Assembly: GCA_003255025.1 (NCBI GenBank)
Contig: QANY01009128.1
Coordinates: forward strand, 69,536 to 133,535
Source of the DNA: Datisca glomerata
Lineage: Eukaryota > Streptophyta > Magnoliopsida > Cucurbitales > Datiscaceae
Length of the DNA stretch: 64,000 bases
Direction of reading: 5' to 3'
Shown in pieces: positions 44,911-56,824 of this stretch (positions within the stretch are counted from its first letter, which is position 1; each line of letters opens with the position of its first letter). Made by a program: the position numbers and the translations under genes. The notes beneath the pieces were generated by a model that was not told where the DNA came from, did no database searches, and was given only the letters and a program-made list of their open reading frames with translations.

Positions 44911-45408
44911 GAAGTTAAGGAAAGACCTTCACCTCATTAAAGAAATGCTGAGAAAAGAAGAGCTGAGTAAAGAATGGCAGTAAAGAAGAGCTAAAGAACG
45001 GAGCTGAGAAAAAGATGGACAGGAGTAAAAGAAAAAAAAGCGAGAAAAGGAAGGGAAAAAATGAAAGCAGAAAAAGAAAATAGGAACAAGAGAAGGAAAA
45101 TGAAAAATAAAGAAACAGGAGAAACTCTATCACTGGGCCCATACTGAAGAAAACGAGAGAACCTTGCCAATGAGCCCATGATGATGACAATGGAAAAAAC
45201 TCAATCAATAAACCCGTAGTAAAAAGAACAGAAAGAGAATGCAGCGAATGAAGGGAAAGTAATCATCATCAACAACGAGCTGGCAAAAAAGTTAGTCGAC
45301 AAACTCAAAGCACGTGAGAATAGAAATGGGAAGACATAACGACAAAATAAGAAAGGACAAACCATTACACCTCAATAAGTTAAACTTATTGAGTGTAATG
45401 GGGGCAAA

Positions 45409-46376
45409 TGAGTAGGAAAAAAATCACCGAAGACACGTGTGTAGAAAGAACGCTGAGGCGGGAGACTTCGTTAGATATGCAAAGAACGCTGAAGTGGGAG
45501 ACCTCGTCAGAACGGGAAAGAATGCTGAAGCGGGGAACCTTCACTTCTGAAACGGGGGACTATCGCTTCTGGAATGAGGGAAAATCACTTCTGAAATGAG
45601 GGGACAATCTCTTCTGGAACGGGTGATTATCGCTTCTCGAATGAGGGGACAATCGCTTCTGGAACGAGTGATTTTCGCTTCTGGAACGGGTGATTATCGC
45701 TTCTCGAATGCGGGGACAATCGCTTCTAGAACGGGTGACTTTGGCTCTTGAATAAGTGACTGCCGCTTCTGGAACAGGTGACTATCGCTTCTCGAACGGG
45801 TGACTATCACTTCTGGAACAGGGGACCATCACCCCCAGAACGGGAAAGAACAACAGAATGAGAACCGACATCTCGAGAATGGGGAATCATTACCTTCTGG
45901 ACAAGACAGAACATCAGAACGAAAAGGAAGGTTCAGACTGACAGTCAAGTGGTTGTGATTGATTGGCTTGAACCACGAGGAACCACCAAGTGGCTGTGAT
46001 TGATTGAGTTGCTAGGGATAAAACAACTGAAATGAATGAGCAAAGTAAATGAGCTCACACCTGAAAGCATAGGGGATGTGATCATCCCCTTTTATTATTA
46101 TTATTATAATTGTAAGGCCTATAAATATAGACTCATGTAAAAAAGAAGAGGAGACGAGTGATAAAACCCCTTAAAGCACTGCCCTTCTTCTCTTCTCTTA
46201 TCAACAACTGTGTAAAATCTTTGACACAAGTGAATAACAACAATCTTCCCGTGGTTTTTCTTTCCTTTAAGGGGTTTTTACGTAAATGATTGTGTCTTTA
46301 TTCTCTATTTCTCTCTAAATTATAATCTTTATTATTTGTTCGTAATGAATTTTCTATACCGATAAAATCCTTTACA
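45409..46376 (+). repeat. 3' LTR of the non-autonomous element
   Basis: 968 bp. It carries the same parts as the 5' LTR: minisatellite (45540-45850), GACAGTCAAGTGGTTGTGATT, (TTA)n at about 46091-46106, TATAAATATAG at 46120-46130 and a conserved GTGTCTTTATTCTCT segment near its end. The number of minisatellite units differs between the two LTRs. Confidence 0.9.
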
Positions 46377-46465
46377 ATGGACACGTTGGAAATCATTTTT
46401 TCCTCGTGTATATATATACTGTACATCTAGAATTAATTGTACAATAAATCGCAACAGCAATAGTT

Positions 46466-48121
46466 TCAGCCGCAACCCTCCAATGTATTGTAGATTTCTC
46501 TGGTTTCTTCATGATTTATATCCCCTGCAATGAACTCGTGAACCACGCCATTTACTTCGATAGAGCTCTTCCCAAGAGTTGTCTCTAAATTATTTTGCTT
46601 GACGAATTTCCTTATTTTGGTTGCATCTTCTGTTTTTCCAGCATTAGAGAACATGAGACCTGCGAGCTTATACCGATCACCACGATTGGGCTCCTCAAGC
46701 TGGGTTAGATGCATGAGTGCCCAGTTCCCACGCCTAGTGTCATTGTAAGTCCTACAAGCACTGAGAAAAGCACCCCAAATTATAGAATTTGGCTTTTCTT
46801 CCGTCATTGATACAATAAGTTGTTCTGCATCGACCAACAACCCAGCACGGCTGAGAAGGTCCACCATACATCCATAATGTTCTACTGAAGGTCTTATACC
46901 AAACTTATTAACCATTTGGTCGAAATAACGGAATCCCAATTCTATAAATCCAGCATGGGAGCAAGCTGATAAGATTGACACAAAGATGACCCCGTTTGGA
47001 CGAGTTCCACTACCAATCAACTCATCAAAGAGTTGAATACATTTTTGTGCTTCCCCATACAAAGCAAAACCAGAAATCATAGCTCCCCATGTAACTATAT
47101 CCTTGTCGTTGTGGGGCATTTCTTGAAAGACAAGGTACCCACATTCAATACTGCCACACTTGGCATACATCTCAATAAGGGCAGTGCCAATAGTAGTACT
47201 CAACCTAATCCCAGTACTCCTCCTCATGATATACCTGTGAATCCACTTTCCTTGATCCAAGGCTCCCAAATAGGCACAGGCAGACAAGGAGCTTACTAAT
47301 GTTGATTCATTTGGAGGGACTTGCATGGCTATCATTTCTTGATACGTATTTAATGCCTCTAAATACATCCCATTTTTCACATATCCAGATATGATTGCGC
47401 TCCAAGTTGCAACATCTTTTGCTTCCATCTCATCAAACTCACTTCTAGCTTTTTCTACATGTCCCTGATTCATGTAACCAGAGATGATGGAGTTCTTTGC
47501 AACCGTGTTCTCTTCTGCAAATGCTAAAAGAACACGTTCTGCACATTCTATTCTGCCTGACTTGGTATACATGTGTATTAAGGAGCTGTGTACGTGAGTA
47601 TGAGGAGGTATTCCGGCTTTAATTATCTGCCCATGCACTTGCTTACCTTCACCTAGAGCTTCCAAATGAGAACAAGCCTTGAGCACAAATGTGTAGGTGT
47701 AATTATCTGGCGTCATGTTAGCACTTAAGAATCTTTTATACATCAAGAGCGATTCATAGAGGGACTTACTCAGAATTAGGCCTCTTATCATGGTATTGTA
47801 TGCAAATACATCAGGCCAAGGTATATTTTCGAAAACTGAGATAGCATAGTTGAGTTGTGAGACAGTCACATAGGACTTGAGAAGTTTCCCAGAGTTTGAA
47901 CGCCGGCGTAGAAGTCCAGATACAATCATTTGGGCATGCACTTGTCTTACCTCCTGGAAATAGTGGCACATTTCTAGAAAATTTGCAGTTGCAGGAGGAT
48001 ATATGGAGTGATTTGCCATTAATGACAGAGTTAAATTTTCTGGTTGGGGAAGTGAAAGAGATGTAAGAGCAGCCATGTAAATGTAATGGTGATTGCCACT
48101 CACACTCAAAGGATTCGGCAA
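46466..48121 (-). CDS. Pentatricopeptide repeat protein, PLS class with E/E+ end
   Basis: Intronless gene of 551 residues. A short N-terminal region is followed by tandem PPR motifs in the long/short alternation of the PLS class (AYNTMIRGLILSKS, TWSAIISGYVKNG, TWGAMISGFALYG, ACSHAGFIELG), then the E domain (SIIWGAFLSAC) and an E+-like end (SSIEVNGVVHEFIAGD, HEETREIYNTLEG). There is no DYW domain. PLS-E proteins usually act in mitochondria or plastids as site-recognition factors for C-to-U RNA editing and recruit a DYW partner. I cannot tell which organelle or site. The first Met was taken; Met17 (MAALTSLSLPQPE) is an alternative. The stop is 89 bp from the end of the LTR retrotransposon, which may lie in or close to the 3' UTR. 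Confidence 0.93.
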   Translation of the reverse strand: MPNPLSVSGNHHYIYMAALTSLSLPQPENLTLSLMANHSIYPPATANFLEMCHYFQEVRQVHAQMIVSGLLRRRSNSGKLLKSYVTVSQLNYAISVFENIPWPDVFAYNTMIRGLILSKSLYESLLMYKRFLSANMTPDNYTYTFVLKACSHLEALGEGKQVHGQIIKAGIPPHTHVHSSLIHMYTKSGRIECAERVLLAFAEENTVAKNSIISGYMNQGHVEKARSEFDEMEAKDVATWSAIISGYVKNGMYLEALNTYQEMIAMQVPPNESTLVSSLSACAYLGALDQGKWIHRYIMRRSTGIRLSTTIGTALIEMYAKCGSIECGYLVFQEMPHNDKDIVTWGAMISGFALYGEAQKCIQLFDELIGSGTRPNGVIFVSILSACSHAGFIELGFRYFDQMVNKFGIRPSVEHYGCMVDLLSRAGLLVDAEQLIVSMTEEKPNSIIWGAFLSACRTYNDTRRGNWALMHLTQLEEPNRGDRYKLAGLMFSNAGKTEDATKIRKFVKQNNLETTLGKSSIEVNGVVHEFIAGDINHEETREIYNTLEGCG

Positions 48122-51100
48122 TTCTTGACCTGTAAATTCGGCTGACTAAAGGAGAAAGGATAAGAAAGAAATTTCTTTGGTTTTTTAATAGTAGTAGCAC
48201 CAAGGTTTTCTTTGGTTTTTTAATAGTAGCCCCAAAGTTGTCGGAATCTTCTTTTTGACTCAGTGAGATTAATGGAGGGATCTTCTGAATCAGATCGAAG
48301 ATCGTAAGATCTTACTAAATATTAATAACTATAATATTAAAAAATTGTGATCATTACAAAAACAAATTAACTATTTCTAACATTAAACAATGAAAACAAT
48401 TTTTACTCTATTTTATAAATGACTGAAATATATAAACTTCTCAAAATAGTCAACTCAAGCTTGATCCTAAACATATAATTTTTTTAAATAATTTTCTCAC
48501 TGAAGCATTTTAATGAGTACAGTAACAAAAACGATTCAATTTTAGTTTCTTAAGTTTCTCAAAATTGAAATTGTAAAGTTTAATTTTCACAAAAAAATTC
48601 TATGAAAACCACTTTACTCTTAATATCATAAACACACAAATAAAATTTTATAAATTCAAAGATTTGTGTGAGAAAGTATGAGTCAAAACTCCTAGAATAT
48701 TATAAAGATTTAATAATTTTTATTTATGACAACATATTAACTTAGAGGCGGGCTTCAATTACATTGCATTGTACTTAGAGAGTCTCAAGAAGTGGGTTTT
48801 AACAATCAGTTCTTTTATAACATTTAGTAAAACAAAAAAAATGTTATGATAATAAATAGCCAATTTCTAAGAAAATTTATCAAAAATGGTCACAAAAATA
48901 AAAATATAAAAAATAGTCATCTGGCACGCTTTTTGAAAAAATAGACTTCCAAGCGGAGGAAGTTTTCGAGCCACGCGCGCCATTGCTTAAGATTTTGATA
49001 ATTTATATAATTTTTACAATATATAATATATGTACATGTATAATTTTTATAATATATTTTATATACATAGAATGTATTATATAAAGTTGGTGGATAAAAA
49101 TTCAAAATTTTGTTGGCGCTCGTGGGTGACGATTTTTTGCTCGGATTTTTTGTTTTGTTTTTATTTGGATAGTTATTTTTTATTTGGGAAATTTTACATT
49201 ATATAGTAGGGGTGTTTTAAGCCATAGCAGGTTTTGTAGATCCATAGGTAAATAGCAAGTTTCTTAAATAGTCAATCCTTTTAGACAAAAATATCATTCG
49301 TCCATATAAAATAGCAAGCTTGTTGATTTGGGTAAATCAACTGACTGTAATTGATATACTTAGTTGATATACCATATAATTAAAGAAACAAAAATATAGA
49401 TTATTACAAAATCAATCTAAATATACTATAAAATCTGAAAATTTTGAAAAACCCACAAATCACGCCTCTCCTAGACTGTAGGATTTTAAATTCCTCAACC
49501 ACCATAATTAATAGATTACCGATATACTTAGAAATTAATATCTACAATTAATTGATACTAAATAGAGATTAAACTTTTCATAAAACTTAAATTTTCAAAA
49601 ATTAAACAATCATGCCCCCCTCTCAACCGCTTGGTAAATCAATCTCAAACTCATCTATTAAATGAAACTAATTCAAATTTTGAAATTAACCAATGATATT
49701 TCAGGAAAAAAAATTAAAAAGTAAAAAACTTGAACTACGGTTAAGGTAACTACCTTAACTGCGGTAAAAATTTGTCAATCAAACATAATCACAACTAAAA
49801 AATAAATAAATAAATCAAGAAAAAACTTCCAAAGTTATATAAACCATTCCCGAAAACTCTCCATACTCCCAAGACCGCCATTAACGTCGACAAACCCCAT
49901 TGAGAAAGGATGATTTACTTTTGCCATCAATGAAGTTTTTCTCTCGTCAATGGAGTATACCTTGTCAATGGGGTTATTCCTCGTCAATGGAGTTACATTT
50001 TACCGTCAATGGAGTTACATTTTACCGTCAATGGAGGTTAATGGGGGTAAATGGTGGTCAATCAGTGATGAATGTTATCAATCGGTGATAAACATTGATG
50101 AATATTATCAATCAGTGATGAATGTTGATAAATGATTTCGGTTCCAAATAAGGATGAATGTGGAGTATTTCATATGTTTGATAAACGCAATAATCAATTC
50201 TGGAATGAATGAGAGTAATTTTTGAAACAAAACTATAATTCCGGAATAGATTATCAATCAGTTATGGAAATCACCATAAAATGTGGGCTTTAAAAATTAA
50301 ACATCAATATCTAATTAAATCTGATTTTAAAATAAAATATATTAATTGCATTAATAACCAGAATTCTGGAATATATTAATGAAAATAAAATTTAATGCAA
50401 TCTTATTAATTATTATGGTCCCACGAAATTAAACACGATAATCTACACGTGAGGAACAAGAATATCAATAAAATTCATCAACCAAAAGTTGCTGACGTGG
50501 GGACTAAAAAATTGTTATTTACCTAAATAATTGAAAACTCTGTTATACCATAACTCATGTTTCAAAACATGTCAATATAGTGTAATTACTTTTTTTTTTT
50601 TATTTTTGTTTCATCTTAGACTACTTTTATTTTTTTCCCCCTTGAAAATGGTATATTCTTGATGTTGGCCCAACAAAATACCCAAATTAAGATATGGGTA
50701 GGATGATACAATCCAGATTGTGATTTTGATAACATTGCATAGCACTACAAATTTTCATCCACACAAGAACAAGCTTATATATGATGATAATTAACTTCAC
50801 TTTGTGGTCCACGTCTCAATATGCTGATAATTAATTTCACCTTGTGGTTCACGTCTTAACATGCGCAATTGATGCATTGTGGAAGTACCTAGTAGAAGAG
50901 TTTAGACCAAGATCAATATATTATGGAATTCACATCAACTGGCCTTTCTTTTAGTTTTTTACTTTACATTCAGTTGAAAAGTTATCTTTTCACGTCTTAA
51001 CATGCGCAATTGATGGTTAATTTTTCTTTTAAGAAAAAGGGATAGTTTTGACGGCTGGTTGATACAAAATACACGTAAAGGTGTCCATGGTTGGTTGACG

Positions 51101-51359
51101 CACTTAAATCTCGTTACAGCTCCGAAGGAGAGGAGGGAGGAAGAGATTGCAAAACATGTCATTTCATTTTCATTTCTCTTTCTTCCGTACAGCTCTAGTA
51201 TAAATATTTATCAGACGATCCTATAAATGTAACAAAAGAAGAAGGTTATTTATATTTAGAAACACGGTAATTCCATTCAAATCCACTAACAAGTGCCTCT
51301 CCCAAGTGTTTGCTCCCATGTTGCAGCAGCTTCTTTCTTTCTTCCACACCCTTCGCAAT
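48122..51359. other. Intergenic between PPR and SFH genes
   Basis: No gene seen. 48200-48240 contains a repeated TTTCTTTGGTTTTTTAATAGTAG segment upstream of the PPR gene (two copies, 48172 and 48210). 48900-49180 is AT-rich. The rest holds short AT-rich open frames without homology and the presumed 3' UTR of the SFH gene. Confidence 0.5.
49915..50135. repeat. Short tandem repeats (GTCAATGGAGT units and ATCARTGATGAATGT units)
   Basis: Four or more copies of CGTCAATGGAGTTACATTTTA-like 22-bp units (49950-50040), then GATGAATGTTATCAATCGGT-like units of about 25 bp (50065-50135). Confidence 0.75.
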
Positions 51360-54300
51360 TCAGCAGAAAAATTTTCTTTGCTGCATCAAACATACATGTT
51401 AGTGCTGACTACAAATTGAGAAAACTGAGTAGAAAATATTAGAATGATTTCAATTGACTACAAGACACCTATTTGATTGCTGACTACTGGATAAATGGTA
51501 CATAGTATAAAACAAAATCAGTCAGGCGACATTTCTAATCGATCCCCATTTAACTTGGGTGAACAACTCACATGGGTGAGCCGGAAACATTTATCTAACA
51601 AATAAACAATCCAAGGCCCATAGGCTTTATGGAAGTCTTTGATTTTAGGAGATGAAAGAAAACATTAATAAGAGAGTTCCTTACCTGCCAAATATAAAAG
51701 TCAGCAAGTTCAAGTGACTTACCCGACCATTAGATTCCCGTAATTTCTCCAGCAACTCAGTAATCTCAAGTTGCTTAATAACAGCAGCATGTAATACCTG
51801 GAACAATAACGTAAAAGCATGTGTAAAATATTACAACCATCGCCAGTCAGAAATAGAAACCTTCAGGTAACCCAAATGTATCATGGAGGCATACATTCTT
51901 TGTTTTCTCCAAGTCAAACTCAACAGACTTGATTCGTTCCAATGATTCAGAAATCATTCGCTCCTTCTCCAATGGAATTCCGGCAGGCTTGCTGCAGAGC
52001 TCTTCAAACATTTTCTCTAGCCTCTCAAGACGCTGTAAACATGGACCAACGCGATCTTCATTTACTGTTTCCACAGCTAGTGAATGGCTATTCAAATTGC
52101 GTTCTGAGAAATTAGCTGGGTATATGTTGTTCCTCCTCCAAATTTGAAGGTGAAAACTACGGAAAAATGTAACTATCCTGAGCCAGAACGATATCAGCAT
52201 TCTCGCCACACATTGAACATTCCTTTTCATAAGTTTTCCCTTGGCAGTGTTAAACCACCAGTTGACTACAGTATCTGGAAAGAGAAGGGTAAAGATAAAT
52301 CCTTAAGTAAGAATGTCAAGCTCTATTGGTTGGAGCTGACCACTCAAGAGGAGGAAAAATGATGTAATAATACTATTTTGACCAAGCACCTTCAGCGTTT
52401 GATGTTGACTCACAAGAACTATTTTCCTTGTCTTTCATTTGAAGTGATTGATCACAGAAATATTCAAAGCCTTGGTCAATTTCAAGTGCTCCTTCAGTAA
52501 GCTTAAAAGTATCATCACAACTGTAATAGATACTTGGATCTGATACTTTCACCTGCATGAAACATCGATACATGTATATTGACTACATGCTATGAGGGTA
52601 ATAAATGCAAATATAAATTACCACGACAAAGTCACAAAGCCATGCCATGAGTGCAAAAACTGACTTCTTCATGAACCGGAGCCAAACAAGGAAATGTGGT
52701 TCTCCTTCTTCCTATCCGAGAATATAGATCATCAATGTCTGACCCTGACTCTGCAAGTGATGTATCACTACTTTTTCCCTGATTTGAAATGTTATGTCAT
52801 AATGTTAATCTAATAGCATATAGGCACTCTATATATGGTGTGACTAAGACTGTAAGACTTACCTTTAGTGGACGCATCTGAAGATAGGAGTCAACTTTAT
52901 GTTCCTTATTAGGAACTCTGGTGATCTGCCTTACCACAGTTGCCTCCGCATTATGTACAAGCTACAAACGCAGAGGAAGTTAATCTCTAAACTAAAGTCT
53001 CATGAAAATTCATTGAAAATGTGCTAGAATAAACTTGAACACACATAAAAGTCAAATAAACATAACAGATATCTACCTTCATTATCTCAGGATCATTCCA
53101 GGGACCTTTATTAGATTTAAGGCAACCTCCTTCAACATAACATGTACAGGAACCACCCAAGAAATCTGGCAACTGACTGAAATGACAATCTATGTGAAAG
53201 ATGAAATAGAAGACACTAGGAATCTGAAATAACTAAAAGGTGGACAGACATACCTTGAGTCAATTGCTTCAAGTAGTTTATCCAGGGACCTCAGTTCCAA
53301 AACCTGCAACTTCAGAATTTTAGAATAAATCAAGCAGCAGAAAAAGGAAAATAGAAGGATCATATGCCTGCTATTACCTGTATCTTTGCAATGGTCTTTG
53401 CATCAAGAAATTTCTGTGCAGCTGGCCAAAGCATCTTTTTGAAACCAGGACCGGCATTGACAATGAACATTCTATGCAATGTCTGCATTAACATGCAAAG
53501 AATGATAGTAATAGCAGAACACCAACATTGGAAAATAAGACATTTACCAAGACGAATAAGGTACCTCGGGATAGTAATTGTTGTCTATTTTTGCCATAGC
53601 AGACAAAAGATTAGCGGCAGTGCGTGTGAAATTCTTCATGCCCTGCATTATACAAAAATTGAAAACCAATTAGTTTGTAAAATAATAGCAACCTTAAACA
53701 AATAGGAAAAGAAATGGGAAAGTAACTATAAATTTTCTGGCATGCGAGCTAGAAAAGTAAGATATCAGATCAAATCAACTCCTAGAAGTATATAAATGAA
53801 CATTTTTATAAGAATACAATTAATGAACCTCAGAAATATACTCCAAATACACAAAAGCCGATTCTAATAAAGGATTCAGGTAGTAATGAGACATGTCTTT
53901 TCGTGATTGTAATTGTGAATTTCATAACAAACTAAACTATAAAAGGTATCCAAACCAACTCATACCAGGCCCTGCACATCCAATATTGTTGTTGTTGAAC
54001 AGATATGTCTCTTTGCTGCAATTGTACTAGCAGGGAACTTATCATGTAATGCCTTCTCAAATTCTTGGACATGGTACTTCAAATATCGATCAATCGTGGT
54101 AATACGCATAAGTCTACTAGGGTGAGCTTTCCCAAGCCTCTCAATGTAAACCGGCCTGCCTTCCTTATCAACCCCATGGTATCCTTGAGGGTAATACTGC
54201 AACACTTCTTCCAGCTCGTGAAATTCAAAATCCTATGTTTTGTTAAGGTCAAAAATTGAGTTAGCGGATCTAAATGAGTCTTCTGTGATAGATATAATGT

Positions 54301-56208
54301 ACATGAGTGTGAATTAATTAAAATAAAACACCTCTCGTCCACAATACTGAAGCCTGAAACTGCATGTGATATGAATAAAACTAACTTCTTACCTCCATAA
54401 TAGTGTCTGTTCCATATTCTTTCCTCCAATTAAGCATTTCCTCCCACATCTGAATAGTTTTGTCCATGTTAAATTCTCTAGCTCTCAAAAATCTACAAAT
54501 AAAACGTACAGCCATAAGTGATTAAATTTTTAAGCGCACTAGAGCCAGTAAAAGATGAAGTGAGTCTATCATGTAGCATATGCAGAGCAGAAGCGAACAG
54601 ATTTTGTACTAACCTTAGCAGGGTATGGTAGTCATCATGCCTCGTTGGTAACAAATCCTTCTCAAGGAGATGTTGTCGCAAATCATGGACAGCACTCTCC
54701 TCTTTTTCATCCCTTATATCCTCTATGGAAACCGAAAGAATCCTGTAGTCAATTTTCCTCTTTCCTCTTTTCTTAAGAGAGTGAGTGAACTTATTTGAAG
54801 CATTTATTGCCTTCTTCTTGAGGTTTCCAATTTTAGACCGCCGCCTTTCATCTTCAGAGTTTTCAAAATCTGATTTCCTCTCCCTAGCTTCGTCATTAGC
54901 TCCTAGTCCTTCAAGACCTTGTAGAGGACAGTAAAGACAACTATCTTTGTTAATAAAATATTTCTATGTAGGGGCAATTGTAACATTGGCCTACAAAATA
55001 ATAGCAACATGAACATAGATCTTCTGTCATTTGGGATATAGACAAATCGTCAACTATGAACAAAGGGTTACCACATCCTACACCGTTATGGTTTTCTAAA
55101 TTTTTCATATAACCATGCATCATCAGATGCAGTGCCTCCAATGTACAAGCAAGTATACCTGACATTTGAGTTCTGCTATCGAGGAAAGGCCTTCGATCTA
55201 ATATTTAGAGAATGACTGTAAATCCATAGAAAATCTTGCACATACATGCATTCCACACTGCCAAAGACAGATATTGACAACCAACTGTTAGAGAGCAAGC
55301 ATATCTGGTATATAAAGTTAGGTAACTGAAGCCAGCTAAGTGACAAACTAAAATCTGAGTATGAGAATAGGTAGAAGTAGCCATTTCATCTGCATGCAAA
55401 CTTTTAAATACAAGCCATCTACTTGTCCAAAGAACAGGTAGTGACTCTGTTCATAAGTCTCGAAGACACCAAGTCAAATGCAATCTGTAAAACCTTCAGC
55501 GTCTAGTTATAACAAGATTGTATAAGAACAAATGGGAAGGAAGTGTGAACAAGTTTCTTGTAATTTGAAAATCTCAGAGCCAGTCGAGAACACAGTTGAA
55601 GTTTTATTTCTTCTGCGATCAAATGAGGCCTCTTTAGTTTTCTATGATCCTTCCCAATAGTTGCATTGTCGTCCAAAAACTTGGGATAACTAAATCACGG
55701 AAAAAGTATAAACATTGTCTCTTCTCATCCCTTTTAAGCAAACCAAATAACCCGACAAGGTCCAATTCAAAACCTCGAAATTCCCTTAACAACTTCTTTT
55801 ATCAAATCCATCCTTGCAGCGACTTTCGTGGGCTGCAATTTCATTTTCCGACAAAAAAATGTCGGACAAAACGAGCAAAAAGATCCAATTCAACTTGAAA
55901 ATATCAATCAAAGCCGACAAAGGTAGTACGGGACGCAGCTCAAGCTTAATTGAAAAACTCCCTGAGATGCGTGCATAGAGCTCCTGGGCTTATTAGTATA
56001 GCTAAAGTTCCAGAAGTTGGAATCATTTGAACCATCAAACCCCACATTAATTACATCAGACACTCGAAAAGTAAAAAAACACATTAAATCTTGATAATGC
56101 TGATACGCGCGGATCTCACATCAAAGACGACGGCAATATATCACCAGAAAACAGAGGAGTACACAGCTGAATTCGACTAAATGAGGGTGGGGGGAATTGG
56201 ATCCTACC
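51360..56208 (-). CDS. Sec14-nodulin (SFH) phosphatidylinositol/phosphatidylcholine transfer protein
   Basis: Spliced gene with 14 coding exons, all in phase, giving 620 residues. Coding exons in transcript order: 55159-55165, 54614-54917, 54393-54492, 53966-54232, 53565-53642, 53378-53482, 53254-53303, 53077-53176, 52863-52961, 52665-52778, 52390-52552, 51895-52274, 51723-51797, 51360-51380. The N-terminus has [17 protein letters not shown] typical of SFH proteins; CRAL-TRIO-N about 75-135; Sec14 lipid-binding domain about 145-325 ([44 protein letters not shown]); then a linker with [11 protein letters not shown] and LAPVHEE; C-terminal nodulin-like region with a hydrophobic stretch ([13 protein letters not shown], about 488-500), a coiled coil (about 540-614) and the tail QRKFFC. 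The family exchanges PI and PC between membranes and stimulates phosphoinositide synthesis, for example in polarised growth. The paralogue is uncertain (SFH9-like linker). A 5' UTR intron (55173-56207) precedes a coding start exon of only 7 nt (ATGTCAG). Confidence 0.92.
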
Positions 56209-56600
56209 TTGTGGACAAACCCTAATCCCAGCAGTCGACGGCAGTCTTAAAGGAGCTAAAAGAATCAATAAACCCGCGAAGAGTCTGTTCTGTTCACAGG
56301 AAACTGAGAGAACAAGACGAGAGAGAAACCACCGATAGGAAGTAGGATTTCCTCGAGAAAATGTGAGAATTTTCTCGAGAAAACCGTAGGGTGGCGTGAG
56401 ATTGGAGAATGGAGAAAAGAAGAAGAAAGATCGAGTTTTTGTTGTTGGTGGTTAAAATTTGTTTATGTTGTTATGAGTTGTAGTGTGTTAGTGTGTGCCT
56501 CTCTCCTCTCTCTTTTTGTTCTCTTTACTATTTATTAAATTATTAATTAATAATTAAAATAATAGTACCTCTCTCTCTCGTCGACAGTCGACGGCGATTT
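56209..56600 (-). promoter_or_regulatory. 5' UTR first exon and promoter side of the SFH gene
   Basis: The UTR exon ends at 56208 with donor AAG before GTAGGAT (minus strand) and extends upstream to roughly 56450-56500. It is rich in CT, with the motifs TCTTTCTTCTTCTTTTCTCC and CTCTCTCTCG, as is common for plant 5' UTRs. An AT-rich block at 56527-56560 with a TTTAATAAATAG segment (minus strand) could contain the TATA box. The transcription start is not determined. Confidence 0.5.
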
Positions 56601-56824
56601 TTGATGGTTCGATATATTCTCTTAGGATCCTACCTACGGCTACGGAGTACGTACCCCATTATTAATTTTCCTGTGCATTTTTGTTTCTTATAATTTTATT
56701 TCACCAATTTAGTTTTTTCATGAAATTGACCATATTTCAAACATCATCCTTCATCTTATTCATGTTTAAAAAAAAACATATCCTCACTCCCTTTGATCTC
56801 AAAACAATGCCATTCCACGTGGTT

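Larger units (their letters stand above)
41794..46376 (+). mobile_element. Non-autonomous LTR retrotransposon with both LTRs and ATGGA target duplication
   Basis: LTR 1 is 41794-42729 (TGAACAAG...TTTACA) and LTR 2 is 45409-46376 (TGAGTAGG...TTTACA). The direct flanks are ATGGA on both sides (41789-41793 and 46377-46381). A purine-rich tract (AATGGGGGCAAA) precedes LTR 2. The 2679-bp interior has no gag, protease, integrase or RT; it is made of purine-rich and tandem-repeat sequence. The sequence after LTR 1 (TTTTGGTATTTTCATTGAG) shares only TGGTAT with the initiator-Met primer site. It must have used enzymes of another element (a LARD-like derivative, though shorter than typical). The LTRs differ at many positions, so the insertion is old. 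Confidence 0.92.

Noticed and set aside
44545..45208. Phe/Ser-rich minus-strand open frames
   Set aside because: They lie in the purine-rich interior of the non-autonomous LTR element; composition artefact.
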